From Spirochaetales bacterium (lineage in GTDB: Bacteria > Spirochaetota > Spirochaetia > DSM-2461): a stretch of DNA of 64,000 nucleotides. Position numbers and translations under genes: made by a program. The notes beneath the pieces are model-generated. The model searched no databases. It worked only from the letters and a program-made list of their open reading frames with translations, and had not been told where the DNA came from. The stretch is from assembly GCA_028532905.1 (NCBI GenBank), contig JAQQAM010000016.1:1-64000 (forward strand), read 5' to 3'. Positions 1-8,566 of the stretch are shown one piece after another; position 1 is the first letter of the stretch; the number at the start of each line of letters is the position of its first letter.

Positions 1-692
1 TCCACGGGAATCTGGGCACACTGATCTCCTCCCGGCCTGTAATCCTCTGCCGAACCGTTCAGGTCTCCGGCGATGAGAATATTTTCCACCCCTTCCTCCC
101 GGAGCTCCCTGATACGGCGGCACAACAGGGACGCAGAAAGAAGGCGCCCCTCCTCGGTAGCCATCTGCCCTCCGCCCCTGGACTTCCAGTGATTATTGAA
201 AACAGCAAGATCTCCTGAAGGAAGGGAAAAATGGATTTCCGCCAGAGGCCGGAGGGGCATGCCCCTGTAGTCTCCGGGAAAATGGACATGAACCAGATCC
301 GGCATAACCCGGGTCATGATTCCGCAGCCCACTGCCGAAGATGTATCCTTCCAGGCATCACAGAACTGATAATAACCGTCCAGGTACTCCTCATTGAGAA
401 TCTCAAGAATGTTTGTATTTTCCACTTCCTGAAGAAGGAGCAGATCCGGCAGTCCCCCATCCAGAGCCAGCAGAAGGGTCTGGATATTTTCCAGCCTGAT
501 TCTCATCTTCTGTTCATTCCAGTCCGACCTTTCCGGATCATATTCGGGATATTCGGTTCCGTCGGATACAGAGTCAAACAGGTTCTGAACATTCCAGCTC
601 AGTAAGGTCAGAGATTCTGCTTCCGGCTTATCCGGCATCAGGCAGGACAGGAGCCCAAAGGGGAAAATCAGAAAAAATAGAAACCGTCTCAT
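1..692 (-). CDS. Endonuclease/exonuclease/phosphatase-family lipoprotein (partial, C-terminus outside window)
   Basis: Reading the minus strand from the ATG at 692 gives about 230 open codons that run off the left edge. The N-terminus is a short lipoprotein signal with a lipobox (LLSC, lipidated Cys17), so the protein is probably membrane-anchored and faces the periplasm or cell surface. Motifs of the DNase I/EEP fold follow in order: SWNVQNLFD, LLQEVEN (metal-binding Glu), FNNHWKSR and GDLNG. The family cleaves phosphodiester or phosphomonoester bonds in nucleic acids, lipids or inositides; the substrate cannot be told here. The final catalytic His region lies beyond the window. The downstream neighbour is outside the window; upstream is the terminator of clpP, so the gene probably has its own promoter in 693-745. 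Confidence 0.85.
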   Translation of the reverse strand, partial: MRRFLFFLIFPFGLLSCLMPDKPEAESLTLLSWNVQNLFDSVSDGTEYPEYDPERSDWNEQKMRIRLENIQTLLLALDGGLPDLLLLQEVENTNILEILNEEYLDGYYQFCDAWKDTSSAVGCGIMTRVMPDLVHVHFPGDYRGMPLRPLAEIHFSLPSGDLAVFNNHWKSRGGGQMATEEGRLLSASLLCRRIRELREEGVENILIAGDLNGSAEDYRPGGDQCAQIPV

Positions 693-745
693 TACATACC
701 TCTGCCTTTACCAGCAGCAGAATCGGGCTCCGAATTCAAATAAGA

Positions 746-773
746 CAAAAAAAACCGGCCTCTCCAGGCCGGT
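746..773 (-). terminator. Rho-independent terminator of clpP
   Basis: On the minus strand an 8-bp perfect stem (ACCGGCCT/AGGCCGGT, plus-strand arms 754-761 and 766-773) with a 4-nt loop is followed by about eight T. It lies 24 bases after the clpP stop codon. Confidence 0.85.
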
Positions 774-796
774 ATGCAATCCTCTTCAGGAACAAT

Positions 797-1405
797 CTAC
801 TTTTTCTCGATCTTTTCCAGTTCATCCCTGGTGGAGATAATGGTGTTCACCAGTTTATACTCCAGAGCTTCGTCGGCGCTCATCCAGTAGTCTCTGTCCG
901 TATCTTCACTGACTTTCTTTTCATCCACACCGGTTTCTTCGGCAATCAGTTTATTGATCTTCACCCTCAGTTTCTCAAGTTCATTGGCATGAATCTCAAT
1001 CTCTGTGGCCACACCTCTGATACCGCTCAGGGGCTGATGAATCAGGTAGTGTGAATTGGGAAGGGCGATTCGTCTTTCAAGAGGAGCCGCCAGAAGGATA
1101 ATGGAACCGGCACTGGCCACAAGCCCCATACCGATTGTATAGACATCGGGTTTGATAAAACGGATCATATCATAAATGGCAAAACCGGCATCCGCATCTC
1201 CCCCGGGTGAATCGATGAAAACCTTGATGGGGTCATCCCCGTCAGCTTCCAGAAGAAGGAGCTGTTTGATCACTCTTTCTGCCAGTTCCTTGTTTATCTC
1301 TCCCGAGAGAAGGATCGTTCTGGTTTTAAGCATTTTCTGAGAGAGGGCATCCTGTTCAGCTTCGCCTTTCTGCTGTTTTTCCTCTTCCTCCAGACGTCTG
1401 ATCAT
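797..1405 (-). CDS. clpP: ATP-dependent Clp protease proteolytic subunit (ClpP-like serine protease)
   Basis: A 202-residue ClpP-fold serine protease, normally assembled into a cytoplasmic tetradecamer fed by Clp ATPases. The catalytic triad is readable: Ser98 in the VASAGS motif, His123 in LIHQP and Asp172 in DRDYW. FIDSPGGD (64-71) is the usual glycine-rich oxyanion segment. The first 25 residues are highly charged, unlike the short propeptide of E. coli ClpP, and the active-site strand reads ASAG rather than ASMG, so this may be the divergent second ClpP paralogue that many spirochaetes carry. The start is supported by AAGGAG upstream. No clpX or tig is adjacent; the gene is divergent from era and ends at its own terminator, so it looks monocistronic. 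Confidence 0.9.
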   Translation of the reverse strand: MIRRLEEEEKQQKGEAEQDALSQKMLKTRTILLSGEINKELAERVIKQLLLLEADGDDPIKVFIDSPGGDADAGFAIYDMIRFIKPDVYTIGMGLVASAGSIILLAAPLERRIALPNSHYLIHQPLSGIRGVATEIEIHANELEKLRVKINKLIAEETGVDEKKVSEDTDRDYWMSADEALEYKLVNTIISTRDELEKIEKK

Positions 1406-1515
1406 TGTATAGTCTCCTTAGTAGCTATGGGTAAAACAGGCCAAAAGCGGCCGGCCTTCAACAAAATATATTCAAAATGTCAGGAAAAGGCAATTTATCC
1501 AGAAAGGAAAGAGAC

Positions 1516-2388
1516 ATGAAATCAGCATTTGTTGCCATAATCGGCCGCCCTTCGGCGGGAAAATCGACCCTTCTCAACGCCCTGTGCCGGGAAAAGGTAT
1601 CCATAACCGCCGATGTTCCCCAGACAACCAGGAATAAAATCCGGGGGATCGTCACCGAAGAAGAGGGACAGCTGGTTTTCATTGACACCCCCGGCTACCA
1701 CCATTCGGACCGGAAATTCAACCAGTACCTCAAGGACGTGGTCTATTCCTCCCTGGAGGAAGCGGATATGGTTCTGTACGTTGTAGATGCCACCCGGCCG
1801 CCGGGAAGTGAGGAGAAGGAGATCATTGAACTCCTGAACAAACAGAAAGACAAACCCGTCCTTCTGGTCATCAACAAATCCGACCTGAAAGCCGGCTATA
1901 CCAATGAGATCCGGGGACTGCTGACAGTGAATGTCCACCCCGATGCCCTGATGGAGACCTCCGCACTGGAAGGGACCGGTGTGGATGCCCTGCGGGACCG
2001 TCTGATCGAACTGGCTCCCGAAGGGGAACTCATGTATCCCGAGGACTACTATACCGATCAGGAGCCTGAGTTCAGGATTGCCGAAATCATCAGGGAAAAA
2101 GCCATCAGCCAGACCAGTCAGGAAATTCCCCATGCCCTTTACGTGGAAGTGGCGGACACCGAAATGAAAGACAACGAACTGTGGGTCAGAGCTTTTATTA
2201 CGGTGGAGTCGGAATCCCAGGTGGGGATTGTTGTGGGAAAGGAAGGAAAGCGGATCAAATGGATACGCATCGCCTCCCTCAAGGAATTCAGAAAAATTTT
2301 CAGTTACAAGGTGCGCCTGGACCTGCGGGTCAAAGTGAATCCCCGGTGGAGACGGAAAGACTACCTTCTGAAAGGAATGTTGAAATAA
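1516..2388 (+). CDS. era: GTPase Era, 16S rRNA/30S assembly factor
   Basis: A 290-residue Era. The N-terminal GTPase domain shows the P-loop GRPSAGKS (10-17), DTPG (57-60) and NKSD (120-123). The C-terminal KH RNA-binding domain carries GKEG near residue 241. Era binds the 3' end of 16S rRNA during 30S maturation at the inner membrane face. An upstream in-frame start at 1477 exists, but ATG 1516 has a purine-rich ribosome site (GGAAAGAG) directly before it and gives the canonical Era N-terminus, so 1516 is chosen. It is divergent from clpP and convergent with the histidine kinase ending at 2426. Confidence 0.95.
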   Translation: MKSAFVAIIGRPSAGKSTLLNALCREKVSITADVPQTTRNKIRGIVTEEEGQLVFIDTPGYHHSDRKFNQYLKDVVYSSLEEADMVLYVVDATRPPGSEEKEIIELLNKQKDKPVLLVINKSDLKAGYTNEIRGLLTVNVHPDALMETSALEGTGVDALRDRLIELAPEGELMYPEDYYTDQEPEFRIAEIIREKAISQTSQEIPHALYVEVADTEMKDNELWVRAFITVESESQVGIVVGKEGKRIKWIRIASLKEFRKIFSYKVRLDLRVKVNPRWRRKDYLLKGMLK

Positions 2389-2425
2389 AGGGGTCTCCCC
2401 AGACGTACCCGCCCGCTTGAGCAGG

Positions 2426-3748
2426 TCAGTTTTGCAGCCTGTTCAGGGGAACGGATATTCTGAAAAGAACTCCGGGATCTTCACTGCGGATATACCGGAT
2501 GTCTCCTTCCAGCCGGAGGGTGATGATATTATAGACGATATGCATTCCCAAACCGGTTCCGCCGTTCTCTCTGGCTGTTGTGTAAAAAGGATCGAAGATT
2601 TTATCTGCCTGCTGATCAGTGAGTCCGCAGCCGTTATCACTGTAATCGAGGTGAACCCTGTCCCCTTCAGTGGTGACTGAGATGGAGACGATTCCCCCGC
2701 TTTTCCATCCTTTAAATCCATGAACCACAGAGTTGATGATCAGGTTGGTCAGAATCTGGGACCAGTCTCCCGGAACCGTAACGGTTCTGATCCCCCGGAG
2801 CCCGCCGATATTGACGATATGCCGTTTCCACTGGGGATAGAGGCTCTGCACCACCTCTTCCAGATAGCCCAGGAGTTCAATCTCCCGGGACTGTTCGCTA
2901 CTCTGATCCACGGAAACCTGTTTGAAGGATTTGATCAGTTCTCCCGCCCGTTCCAGATTGGTCTGGACCAGAGACGCGGACTGACTGATATAATCCAGAA
3001 AATCAATAAATTCCTCTTCTGTAAGATTTCCTTCTTTATGGGAGGCCTTCAAAGCATTCACTTTGGACACCAGGGCACTGGAAGCGGTGAGTCCGATTCC
3101 CAGGGGATTATTGATTTCATGGGCCACACCGGCAACCATCGTCCCCAGAACCGCCATCTTTTCGGATATGATCAGCTGATCCCGTGTATCCTTGAGAATG
3201 GCCATCTGCTCTTCAATGGAGGCGGTTCTCTCCTGCACCAGATCCTCCAGATGGTCATTGATCTCAATCAGCTTCTGTTCCGCCCTGATCCTGTGGCTCA
3301 CATCCCGTCCTATCACGACCCACAGGGATTTCTGGCTTATCTTTACGGGTCTTACATCCACCTCTCTGACAACAGACTCACCGTCTGCACCGGGAGTTTC
3401 GATGATCGGTTCGTTCCCTTCTGTATCTGAAGAACCCCTTTTCAGCTCTTCAAAACGGCCTTCCAGAAGATCATCCGCATTCATATCCAGCATTTCAGAC
3501 CGGCTTCGGGAGAAGACCAGCTCCGCCGCCTTGTTCAGATCCAGAATTGCTCCGTTCTCATCGGCAATAAGAATCATATCGGGGATCTCTTCGATCACCG
3601 CCCTGAAGCGGATCAGAGCGTCCCGGGACTGTTTCAGGGCAGGATAATAATTCTTGCTGTGACTCCCCTCACCCAGCCCGATAATCTGCTGTCTCAGGTC
3701 GTCCCAGTTTTTATCGTACTGTGAAGGTTTCTTCATACAGAGAAACAA
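2426..3748 (-). CDS. PAS-domain sensor histidine kinase (soluble)
   Basis: A 440-residue kinase without transmembrane segments. A PAS domain (about 48-165) is followed by a coiled coil, a HisKA segment with phospho-acceptor His210 in AHEINNPLG, and a HATPase domain with N box (LIINSVVHG), DNGCG and GTGLGMH. No receiver is attached, so a separate regulator must exist and none is adjacent. The start overlaps the 3' end of the alcohol dehydrogenase gene; ATG 3748 (38-bp overlap) and ATG 3736 (26-bp overlap) are both possible. The overlap implies cotranscription with the dehydrogenase and perhaps lysS. The signal sensed is unknown; a cytoplasmic redox or metabolic cue is inference from the PAS domain. 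Confidence 0.88.
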   Translation of the reverse strand: MFLCMKKPSQYDKNWDDLRQQIIGLGEGSHSKNYYPALKQSRDALIRFRAVIEEIPDMILIADENGAILDLNKAAELVFSRSRSEMLDMNADDLLEGRFEELKRGSSDTEGNEPIIETPGADGESVVREVDVRPVKISQKSLWVVIGRDVSHRIRAEQKLIEINDHLEDLVQERTASIEEQMAILKDTRDQLIISEKMAVLGTMVAGVAHEINNPLGIGLTASSALVSKVNALKASHKEGNLTEEEFIDFLDYISQSASLVQTNLERAGELIKSFKQVSVDQSSEQSREIELLGYLEEVVQSLYPQWKRHIVNIGGLRGIRTVTVPGDWSQILTNLIINSVVHGFKGWKSGGIVSISVTTEGDRVHLDYSDNGCGLTDQQADKIFDPFYTTARENGGTGLGMHIVYNIITLRLEGDIRYIRSEDPGVLFRISVPLNRLQN

Positions 3749-4862
3749 TCTCCTTCAGTTCCGGTTCCCGGGGGTTGGTCACAATACAGGCATCTTTCAG
3801 GGACATCTGTGCCAGAGTCCGGCATTCGGGAGAGGAGAGTTTGAATTTCCCCAGCTCCTCCCGGACGCCGCTTCCCTCTACAAGAATGGCCAGTGCCTCT
3901 ACCAGAGACTCCTTACCGTGAATATCGTCACAGGAGCCCCGGAGTGCTTTGGTAATCCGGTCATACCGTTCGGGACAGGCATCATAATTATAGGAGCACA
4001 CATTCTGCAGAAGGAGTCCGTTGCAGATGCCATGGGGAAAGTCCTTGAGTCCACCCAGAACATGGGCCATGGCGTGCACCAGCCCCAGACTGGCATTGGA
4101 AAAAGCCAGTCCCGCTTCCAGGGACGCCTGCATCATATAGGCCTGAAGAGTCCGGTCCTCCCTGTGGCTCAGAGCGGGAATAAGATGTTCCCCCACCAGT
4201 TCGATTGCCCCCAGGGCATGGCGGTCTGTCATAAAGGAGTGGGCCTGTGAGACATAGGCTTCTATGGAATGGGTCAGAGTATCCAGACAGACCGCAGCCA
4301 TCAGTTCATGGCTCATGGTTTCCAGGGTATCCGGATCGATGAGAGCAATATCGGGAACAACCGATTTTGAGATAATGGCGATTTTCCGGTGTCCCTTTGT
4401 ATCGGTGATAATAGCAAACTGGCTGACATCGGCAGAGCTGCCGCAGGTTGTGGGAATGCAGATCAGGGGAGGGATGGGTTCAGGTATGGCATCCACTCCC
4501 TCGTAGTCAAGGATATGACCGCCGTTGGCCGCAACAATTCCGATTCCCTTGGCGGCATCCAGCACGGAGCCACCTCCCACAGCGAGTATCACATCACAAT
4601 TCTGCTCTTCATAAAAAGCAGAGCCCTCCATGACCTGTGTATCTCTGGGATTGGGAAGGATGGCATCGTAGAGTTCATAGGAAATATCCCGTTCTTCCAG
4701 AGAAGCCTGAACAGCTGCCGTCCATCCGGCGTCCCGGACCCCCGGGTCGGTAACAAGAAGGACTTTGGAAGCCCCCATGTGCTCTGCATAGCGTCCGGCT
4801 AGAGAAACAGCCCCAGATCCGAAAACGAATTCGGGGCACAGAAATTTTCTCATTTCATTCAT
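3711..4862 (-). CDS. Iron-containing (type III) alcohol dehydrogenase
   Basis: A 383-residue Fe-ADH-family oxidoreductase that interconverts alcohols and aldehydes or ketones with NAD(P)H. The cofactor site shows GGGSVLDAAKG and the TTCGSSADVS stretch. Candidate metal ligands are the Asp of DIALIDP and the His residues of TLTHSIEAY, LVHAMAHVLGG and FPHGICNG, all present, so it should be active. GAGGGGA lies about 9 bases before ATG 4862. It sits between lysS (55 bp upstream) and the kinase it overlaps. Family members include 1,3-propanediol, butanol and ethanol dehydrogenases; the substrate cannot be fixed, though a fermentative role fits an anaerobic spirochaete. Confidence 0.9.
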   Translation of the reverse strand: MNEMRKFLCPEFVFGSGAVSLAGRYAEHMGASKVLLVTDPGVRDAGWTAAVQASLEERDISYELYDAILPNPRDTQVMEGSAFYEEQNCDVILAVGGGSVLDAAKGIGIVAANGGHILDYEGVDAIPEPIPPLICIPTTCGSSADVSQFAIITDTKGHRKIAIISKSVVPDIALIDPDTLETMSHELMAAVCLDTLTHSIEAYVSQAHSFMTDRHALGAIELVGEHLIPALSHREDRTLQAYMMQASLEAGLAFSNASLGLVHAMAHVLGGLKDFPHGICNGLLLQNVCSYNYDACPERYDRITKALRGSCDDIHGKESLVEALAILVEGSGVREELGKFKLSSPECRTLAQMSLKDACIVTNPREPELKEIVSLYEETFTVR

Positions 4863-4917
4863 AAAGATGTATCCCCTCTAACTATTCTAAAAGGAAGAGG
4901 GGATAAAGAGCAAAGGA

Positions 4918-6507
4918 TTAATACAGTTTCAGCAGATTAACGACTTTTTCCCGGCCCAGGGTATACAGAAAACTGATCAGCCGGGGACCCTTTTCTTTGG
5001 AGATAAGAGCCTGGTAGACGGCGGTGAAAAAATCGGCAGATTCCAACTCCAGTTCTTTCATCATATCGTATACAAGGGTACCGAATTCTTTCTCGTCCAT
5101 GGTGTCGATGTTTTCATCCACAATAACAGCCAGACGTTTTACGGCTTCTCTGTTTTTGTCATCCAGCTCAACAGGACCGTCTTCAACGGTTCTCAGGGCG
5201 TAGCGGAAATCCTCAGGAGCGAATTCTTTTACCCAGTTCCAGGCGCAGGCACAGCGCTGTCTGAAGCGTTCTTCCTGTTCGGGAGTCAGATCATCCAGAG
5301 AGGCGACGACCGCATCCACATCTCCCGAATGAACCTGCAGGAGGTTGCACAGGTGTCTGATCTGCATCTGGTAGGGCATGGTTTCAGGAACGTCTCCCAC
5401 CTGGGACAGCTCATAAATACGGGCCTGTTTCTCCCATTTCTTGAGAGCCTTGGGGCTGTCGGGCTTATTGAAGTACGTCCGTTCGCACTTATCGTAGTCT
5501 TCGTAGATTTTCAGAACATCCAGGTCAAAGCTGATGGCAAACTCCGTATTGGGTCTGGTTCCGGCAAACATATAGCGGATGACCTCTGGCTGGTAGACCT
5601 CAAGGACATCCTGGAGTGAGATAACCTCTCCTGTGGATGAGGAGATCTTTCCTCCCCGTCCCTTGATCCTGATAAAATCATACTGGAAAGTTACAGGAGG
5701 TTCATGACCGTACACTTCCTTGCCGGTCTTTTTGGCTGTATCGAAGGAGCCGCCCTCGGAATGGTGGTCTTTTCCCGCGGGCTCGAAGTCCACATCCTCT
5801 TCCTTCCATCTCATGGGCCAGTCAATTCGCCAGGGGAGTTTGACCGCAGATGTTTTACGCAGATCCACAGTTTCGCTATGGCCGCATTCACATTCGAAGC
5901 TGACACCGTAATCTCCGTCCCATCCTGTTACTTTGGTTGTGTCTCTGTCACAGGATGTACAGAAAACGGAAACGGGCATCCACTCGGCGGGGAGGTCGCT
6001 GGTCCGGCTCTCATTGAGCTGACGCCGGATATCATCCTGATGTACCAGGGCTTTTTTGATCCCTTCGGCATACTCGGAGTTCCGGTAGCGTTTGGCCTGA
6101 TAGATATATTCGGGGAAAACGCCCACCTGGGGCAGAAGTTTTTCCAGTGCTTTCTCATTGGATTCAGCATAACTTTCGGCATCTCCCAAAACATCGGGAA
6201 CAATGACGATAGGCTTTCTGAGGTATGTTTCCAGCAGTTCCTGCTGAGGCATGTTTTTAGGTACTTTCCTGAAGACATCGTAGTCATCCCAGGAGTAGAT
6301 GAAACGAACCTTCTGTCCTTTGTCCCTGAGGGCGCGGACAACAAGCTCCACAGAGATGATCTCTCTGAAATTTCCTATATGAACAGTTCCGGAGGGGGTA
6401 ATTCCCGAAGCACAGGTATAATGCTCCTTGTCCCCTCTTTCCCGGATAATTTTATCGGCGGTAATATCCGCCCAGTGGGTCGATTTTGGTTTGCTATTAT
6501 CACTCAT
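4918..6507 (-). CDS. lysS: Class I lysyl-tRNA synthetase
   Basis: A 529-residue class I LysRS, unrelated in fold to the class II LysRS of most bacteria, charging tRNA-Lys in the cytoplasm. The signatures are HIGN (43-46) in TPSGTVHIGN and KISSS (286-290, the KMSKS loop). A zinc-knuckle-like pair CTSC (182-185) and CECGH (205-209) lies between them. The C-terminal alpha-helical cage domain is complete. Class I LysRS is standard in spirochaetes, archaea and some alphaproteobacteria, which is a main reason for the taxonomic call. It is probably the first gene of a lysS-adh-kinase transcript. Confidence 0.95.
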   Translation of the reverse strand: MSDNSKPKSTHWADITADKIIRERGDKEHYTCASGITPSGTVHIGNFREIISVELVVRALRDKGQKVRFIYSWDDYDVFRKVPKNMPQQELLETYLRKPIVIVPDVLGDAESYAESNEKALEKLLPQVGVFPEYIYQAKRYRNSEYAEGIKKALVHQDDIRRQLNESRTSDLPAEWMPVSVFCTSCDRDTTKVTGWDGDYGVSFECECGHSETVDLRKTSAVKLPWRIDWPMRWKEEDVDFEPAGKDHHSEGGSFDTAKKTGKEVYGHEPPVTFQYDFIRIKGRGGKISSSTGEVISLQDVLEVYQPEVIRYMFAGTRPNTEFAISFDLDVLKIYEDYDKCERTYFNKPDSPKALKKWEKQARIYELSQVGDVPETMPYQMQIRHLCNLLQVHSGDVDAVVASLDDLTPEQEERFRQRCACAWNWVKEFAPEDFRYALRTVEDGPVELDDKNREAVKRLAVIVDENIDTMDEKEFGTLVYDMMKELELESADFFTAVYQALISKEKGPRLISFLYTLGREKVVNLLKLY

Positions 6508-6625
6508 GGCAAGGAATTATACAGATGCATCCCGCCAATGACAACAGAGGATGCCCTTCCAAAAGCTTAAAAGGACATCCTCATCTGATATTTTTTAGAC
6601 TTTTTTAATCAAAGCCCTGTTTTCA

Positions 6626-7168
6626 TCAGGCATCACTGCCGTCGAAACGTCCGCCCTGAGGGCCTCTGCCGCCTTTTCCGCCGCGGCTTCTTCCGCCCAT
6701 ACGGTCAAATGCCAGGTCCAGCTCTTCCCCGTCAATTTCGGCCGTCAGAACTCTGATAAATGTGGACTCGGTCTCATTACCCCATCTGTCAGTGGGCATA
6801 TCATAACCGGTTACCGCTACAGACTCGCCCCCTTCCAGTTCAAGATCTGCCATTGCAAAAGGGGGAACCATGAGAAACACTTTTCCGCTGTCTGTGTTCA
6901 GATAGGGAAGTGTTCCTTCTTCCAGAACCAGAGTTCCTTCGGCGCTGATCTGTTCAGGTTCAATCCAGTTGCCGTCTTCATCATCGCACTCTTCCATAAA
7001 AGGACCTCTGGGACCGTCCCAGTCGCCCCGGGCCATATCCCGACCCTGAGCAGGCCGTCCGCCGCCTCTTCCGTAATATTCCTGAGTCTCCTCATCCTTA
7101 TTTCCATTGGCGAAGAGAGCCGCCGTGCTCATAAGAACCAGTGCTGTTACTGCTAATGTCTTTTTCAT
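6626..7168 (-). CDS. Secreted hypothetical protein, Gly/Arg-rich ends, acidic core
   Basis: A 180-residue protein with a clear Sec signal peptide ending ALFANG, then a low-complexity glycine/arginine stretch (YGRGGGRPAQGR), a compact acidic beta-rich core of about 100 residues, and a second Gly/Arg-rich tail (GGRSRGGKGGRGPQGG). The longer open frame starts at 7351, but ATG 7168 follows a good ribosome site (CGGAGGTT) and begins the signal peptide. The core repeatedly alternates strands and turns and could be a small OB-like or beta-barrel periplasmic domain; I recognise no family. It is divergent from the RlpA-like gene and lies downstream of no obvious partner. Confidence 0.75.
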   Translation of the reverse strand: MKKTLAVTALVLMSTAALFANGNKDEETQEYYGRGGGRPAQGRDMARGDWDGPRGPFMEECDDEDGNWIEPEQISAEGTLVLEEGTLPYLNTDSGKVFLMVPPFAMADLELEGGESVAVTGYDMPTDRWGNETESTFIRVLTAEIDGEELDLAFDRMGGRSRGGKGGRGPQGGRFDGSDA

Positions 7169-7316
7169 AAATAACCTCCGCGTTATTATTTTCAAACTTG
7201 ATGATTTGAAAGATAATTGGCAGATATAAACAAAATATGAACGGGCTATGCAAAGAGTCTGAATGAAGTACAGGGAAAAACTGAAGCCCCCGGGACTCTC
7301 TGCCGATAGTGTGAGC

Positions 7317-7901
7317 ATGAATAAAAATCTCATTCTCATAATAATGGTCATATTTGTCTGCGTCTCGGGACTGCAGGCCTATGAAGAAGAGGGCATAGCC
7401 TCCTGGTACGGGGGTAAATTCCACGGCCGGCTGACCGCCAACGGTGAAACATTCAATACCCATGAGCTGACTGCCGCCCACAAGCAGCTCCCTTTCAATT
7501 CAATAGTAAAAGTGACAAACCTGACAAATGGAAAAACAGTGGTTGTCCGCATTAATGACAGAGGACCATTTATCGATGGCAGGAATATTGATCTTTCCTA
7601 TGCGGCCGCGGTTGAACTGGATATGATAAAAAGCGGTACGGCACCGGTTCGTCTTGTTGTGGAAGATATGGAAACCCTGCAGATCCGTTTCTCCATTCAG
7701 GTGGGAGCCTACAGGAATCTGGAGAATGCAACAGCCATGAAACGGAAACTGGAGGCCAACGGCTTTTCTCCCAAGGCCAGCCTGAACAGTAAGGGAATCA
7801 CCAGAATCTACCTGGCGGATATCCCGGAAGAGGAGACCATGGTCTATGCTGAACGCCTGAGCAACATGGGCATAACCAACATCCTGATAAAACAGAACTG
7901 A
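7317..7901 (+). CDS. rlpA: RlpA-like double-psi beta-barrel protein with SPOR domain
   Basis: A 194-residue exported protein: signal peptide (1-21, ending GLQA), an RlpA double-psi beta-barrel (about 25-115) with [17 protein letters not shown] and INDRGPF motifs (catalytic Asp81), and a C-terminal SPOR domain (about 124-194) that binds denuded septal glycan. RlpA proteins are lytic transglycosylases or glycan-binding division factors. An earlier in-frame ATG at 7263 would put an unlikely segment before the signal peptide, so 7317 is chosen although its ribosome site is weak. The stop codon overlaps the start of the next gene (TGATG at 7899), so the two are translationally coupled. Confidence 0.88.
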   Translation: MNKNLILIIMVIFVCVSGLQAYEEEGIASWYGGKFHGRLTANGETFNTHELTAAHKQLPFNSIVKVTNLTNGKTVVVRINDRGPFIDGRNIDLSYAAAVELDMIKSGTAPVRLVVEDMETLQIRFSIQVGAYRNLENATAMKRKLEANGFSPKASLNSKGITRIYLADIPEEETMVYAERLSNMGITNILIKQN

Positions 7902-8566
7902 TGCGCCTTCCTTTCCCATTCCCTGCCGGACTCTTCAGAACAGCCCTTCTGAGTCTGCTACTGTTTTCTCTCCTTCTGCCCCTTGCTGCCCAGGGAAGGG
8001 AGGATAATGAAATATCTTTGCCCTGGTTCGGTCAGCTTGAAGAAAACTGGGGCAGCTCCTCCCTGGGTGACAGCCCGGTCATAGACATTGCTCACGGCGG
8101 CTGTGCCCTGGTCTCCACGGCCATGGTTTTAAAGCATTACGGTGTTAAGACTGATCCTCTGAAACTGAACAAGTGGCTTCTGAAAAACGGCGGCTTTGAT
8201 AAGGGCTGGGATGATGATACAGGGGAGTATCTGGGACTGGTTCGAATTATATGGGACATAGTAGCCTCGGGCCACAGTGAAATAGGAGTCTACAGACGCT
8301 ATGACTTCACCGCCCTTCCGGCCGACCTGTACCTGATCAGAGGCTACCTGGACGGAGGGATTCCCGTAATTGCCGAAGTGCTGCGTCCCGGAAACATACC
8401 CCACTTTGTCGTTCTCACCGGTTACGAGGGGGATGATTTTCTCATAAGAGATCCCCTGGATGAAACCACACGCCTTCTCAGTGAGTCCTACAGAATTGCC
8501 GACCGTCACGGCAGCGGCGCCGCCAGAAATATCTTCGGTGTCAGGATATTTGTTCCGGCTGAGTAA
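7901..8566 (+). CDS. Exported C39-like papain-fold cysteine peptidase
   Basis: A 221-residue protein with an N-terminal hydrophobic export signal (about 10-31) and a C39-type peptidase domain. Visible catalytic elements are Gln45 in WFGQ (oxyanion), Cys68 in HGGCAL, His168 in IPHFVVLTGY and Asp184 in IRDPL, in the right order. Coupling to the RlpA-like gene by a one-base overlap suggests a shared cell-envelope job, for example cleaving peptidoglycan cross-bridges or an envelope protein; this is inference. Its 3' end overlaps the convergent antiporter gene by 26 bp. Confidence 0.8.
   Translation: MRLPFPFPAGLFRTALLSLLLFSLLLPLAAQGREDNEISLPWFGQLEENWGSSSLGDSPVIDIAHGGCALVSTAMVLKHYGVKTDPLKLNKWLLKNGGFDKGWDDDTGEYLGLVRIIWDIVASGHSEIGVYRRYDFTALPADLYLIRGYLDGGIPVIAEVLRPGNIPHFVVLTGYEGDDFLIRDPLDETTRLLSESYRIADRHGSGAARNIFGVRIFVPAE

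Noticed and set aside
1522-2133. 203-codon minus-strand open frame opposite era
   Set aside because: Era GTPase motifs on the plus strand explain the region.
5704-6570. 288-codon plus-strand open frame opposite lysS
   Set aside because: It is antisense to a clearly conserved synthetase, has no recognisable domain and lacks a ribosome site.
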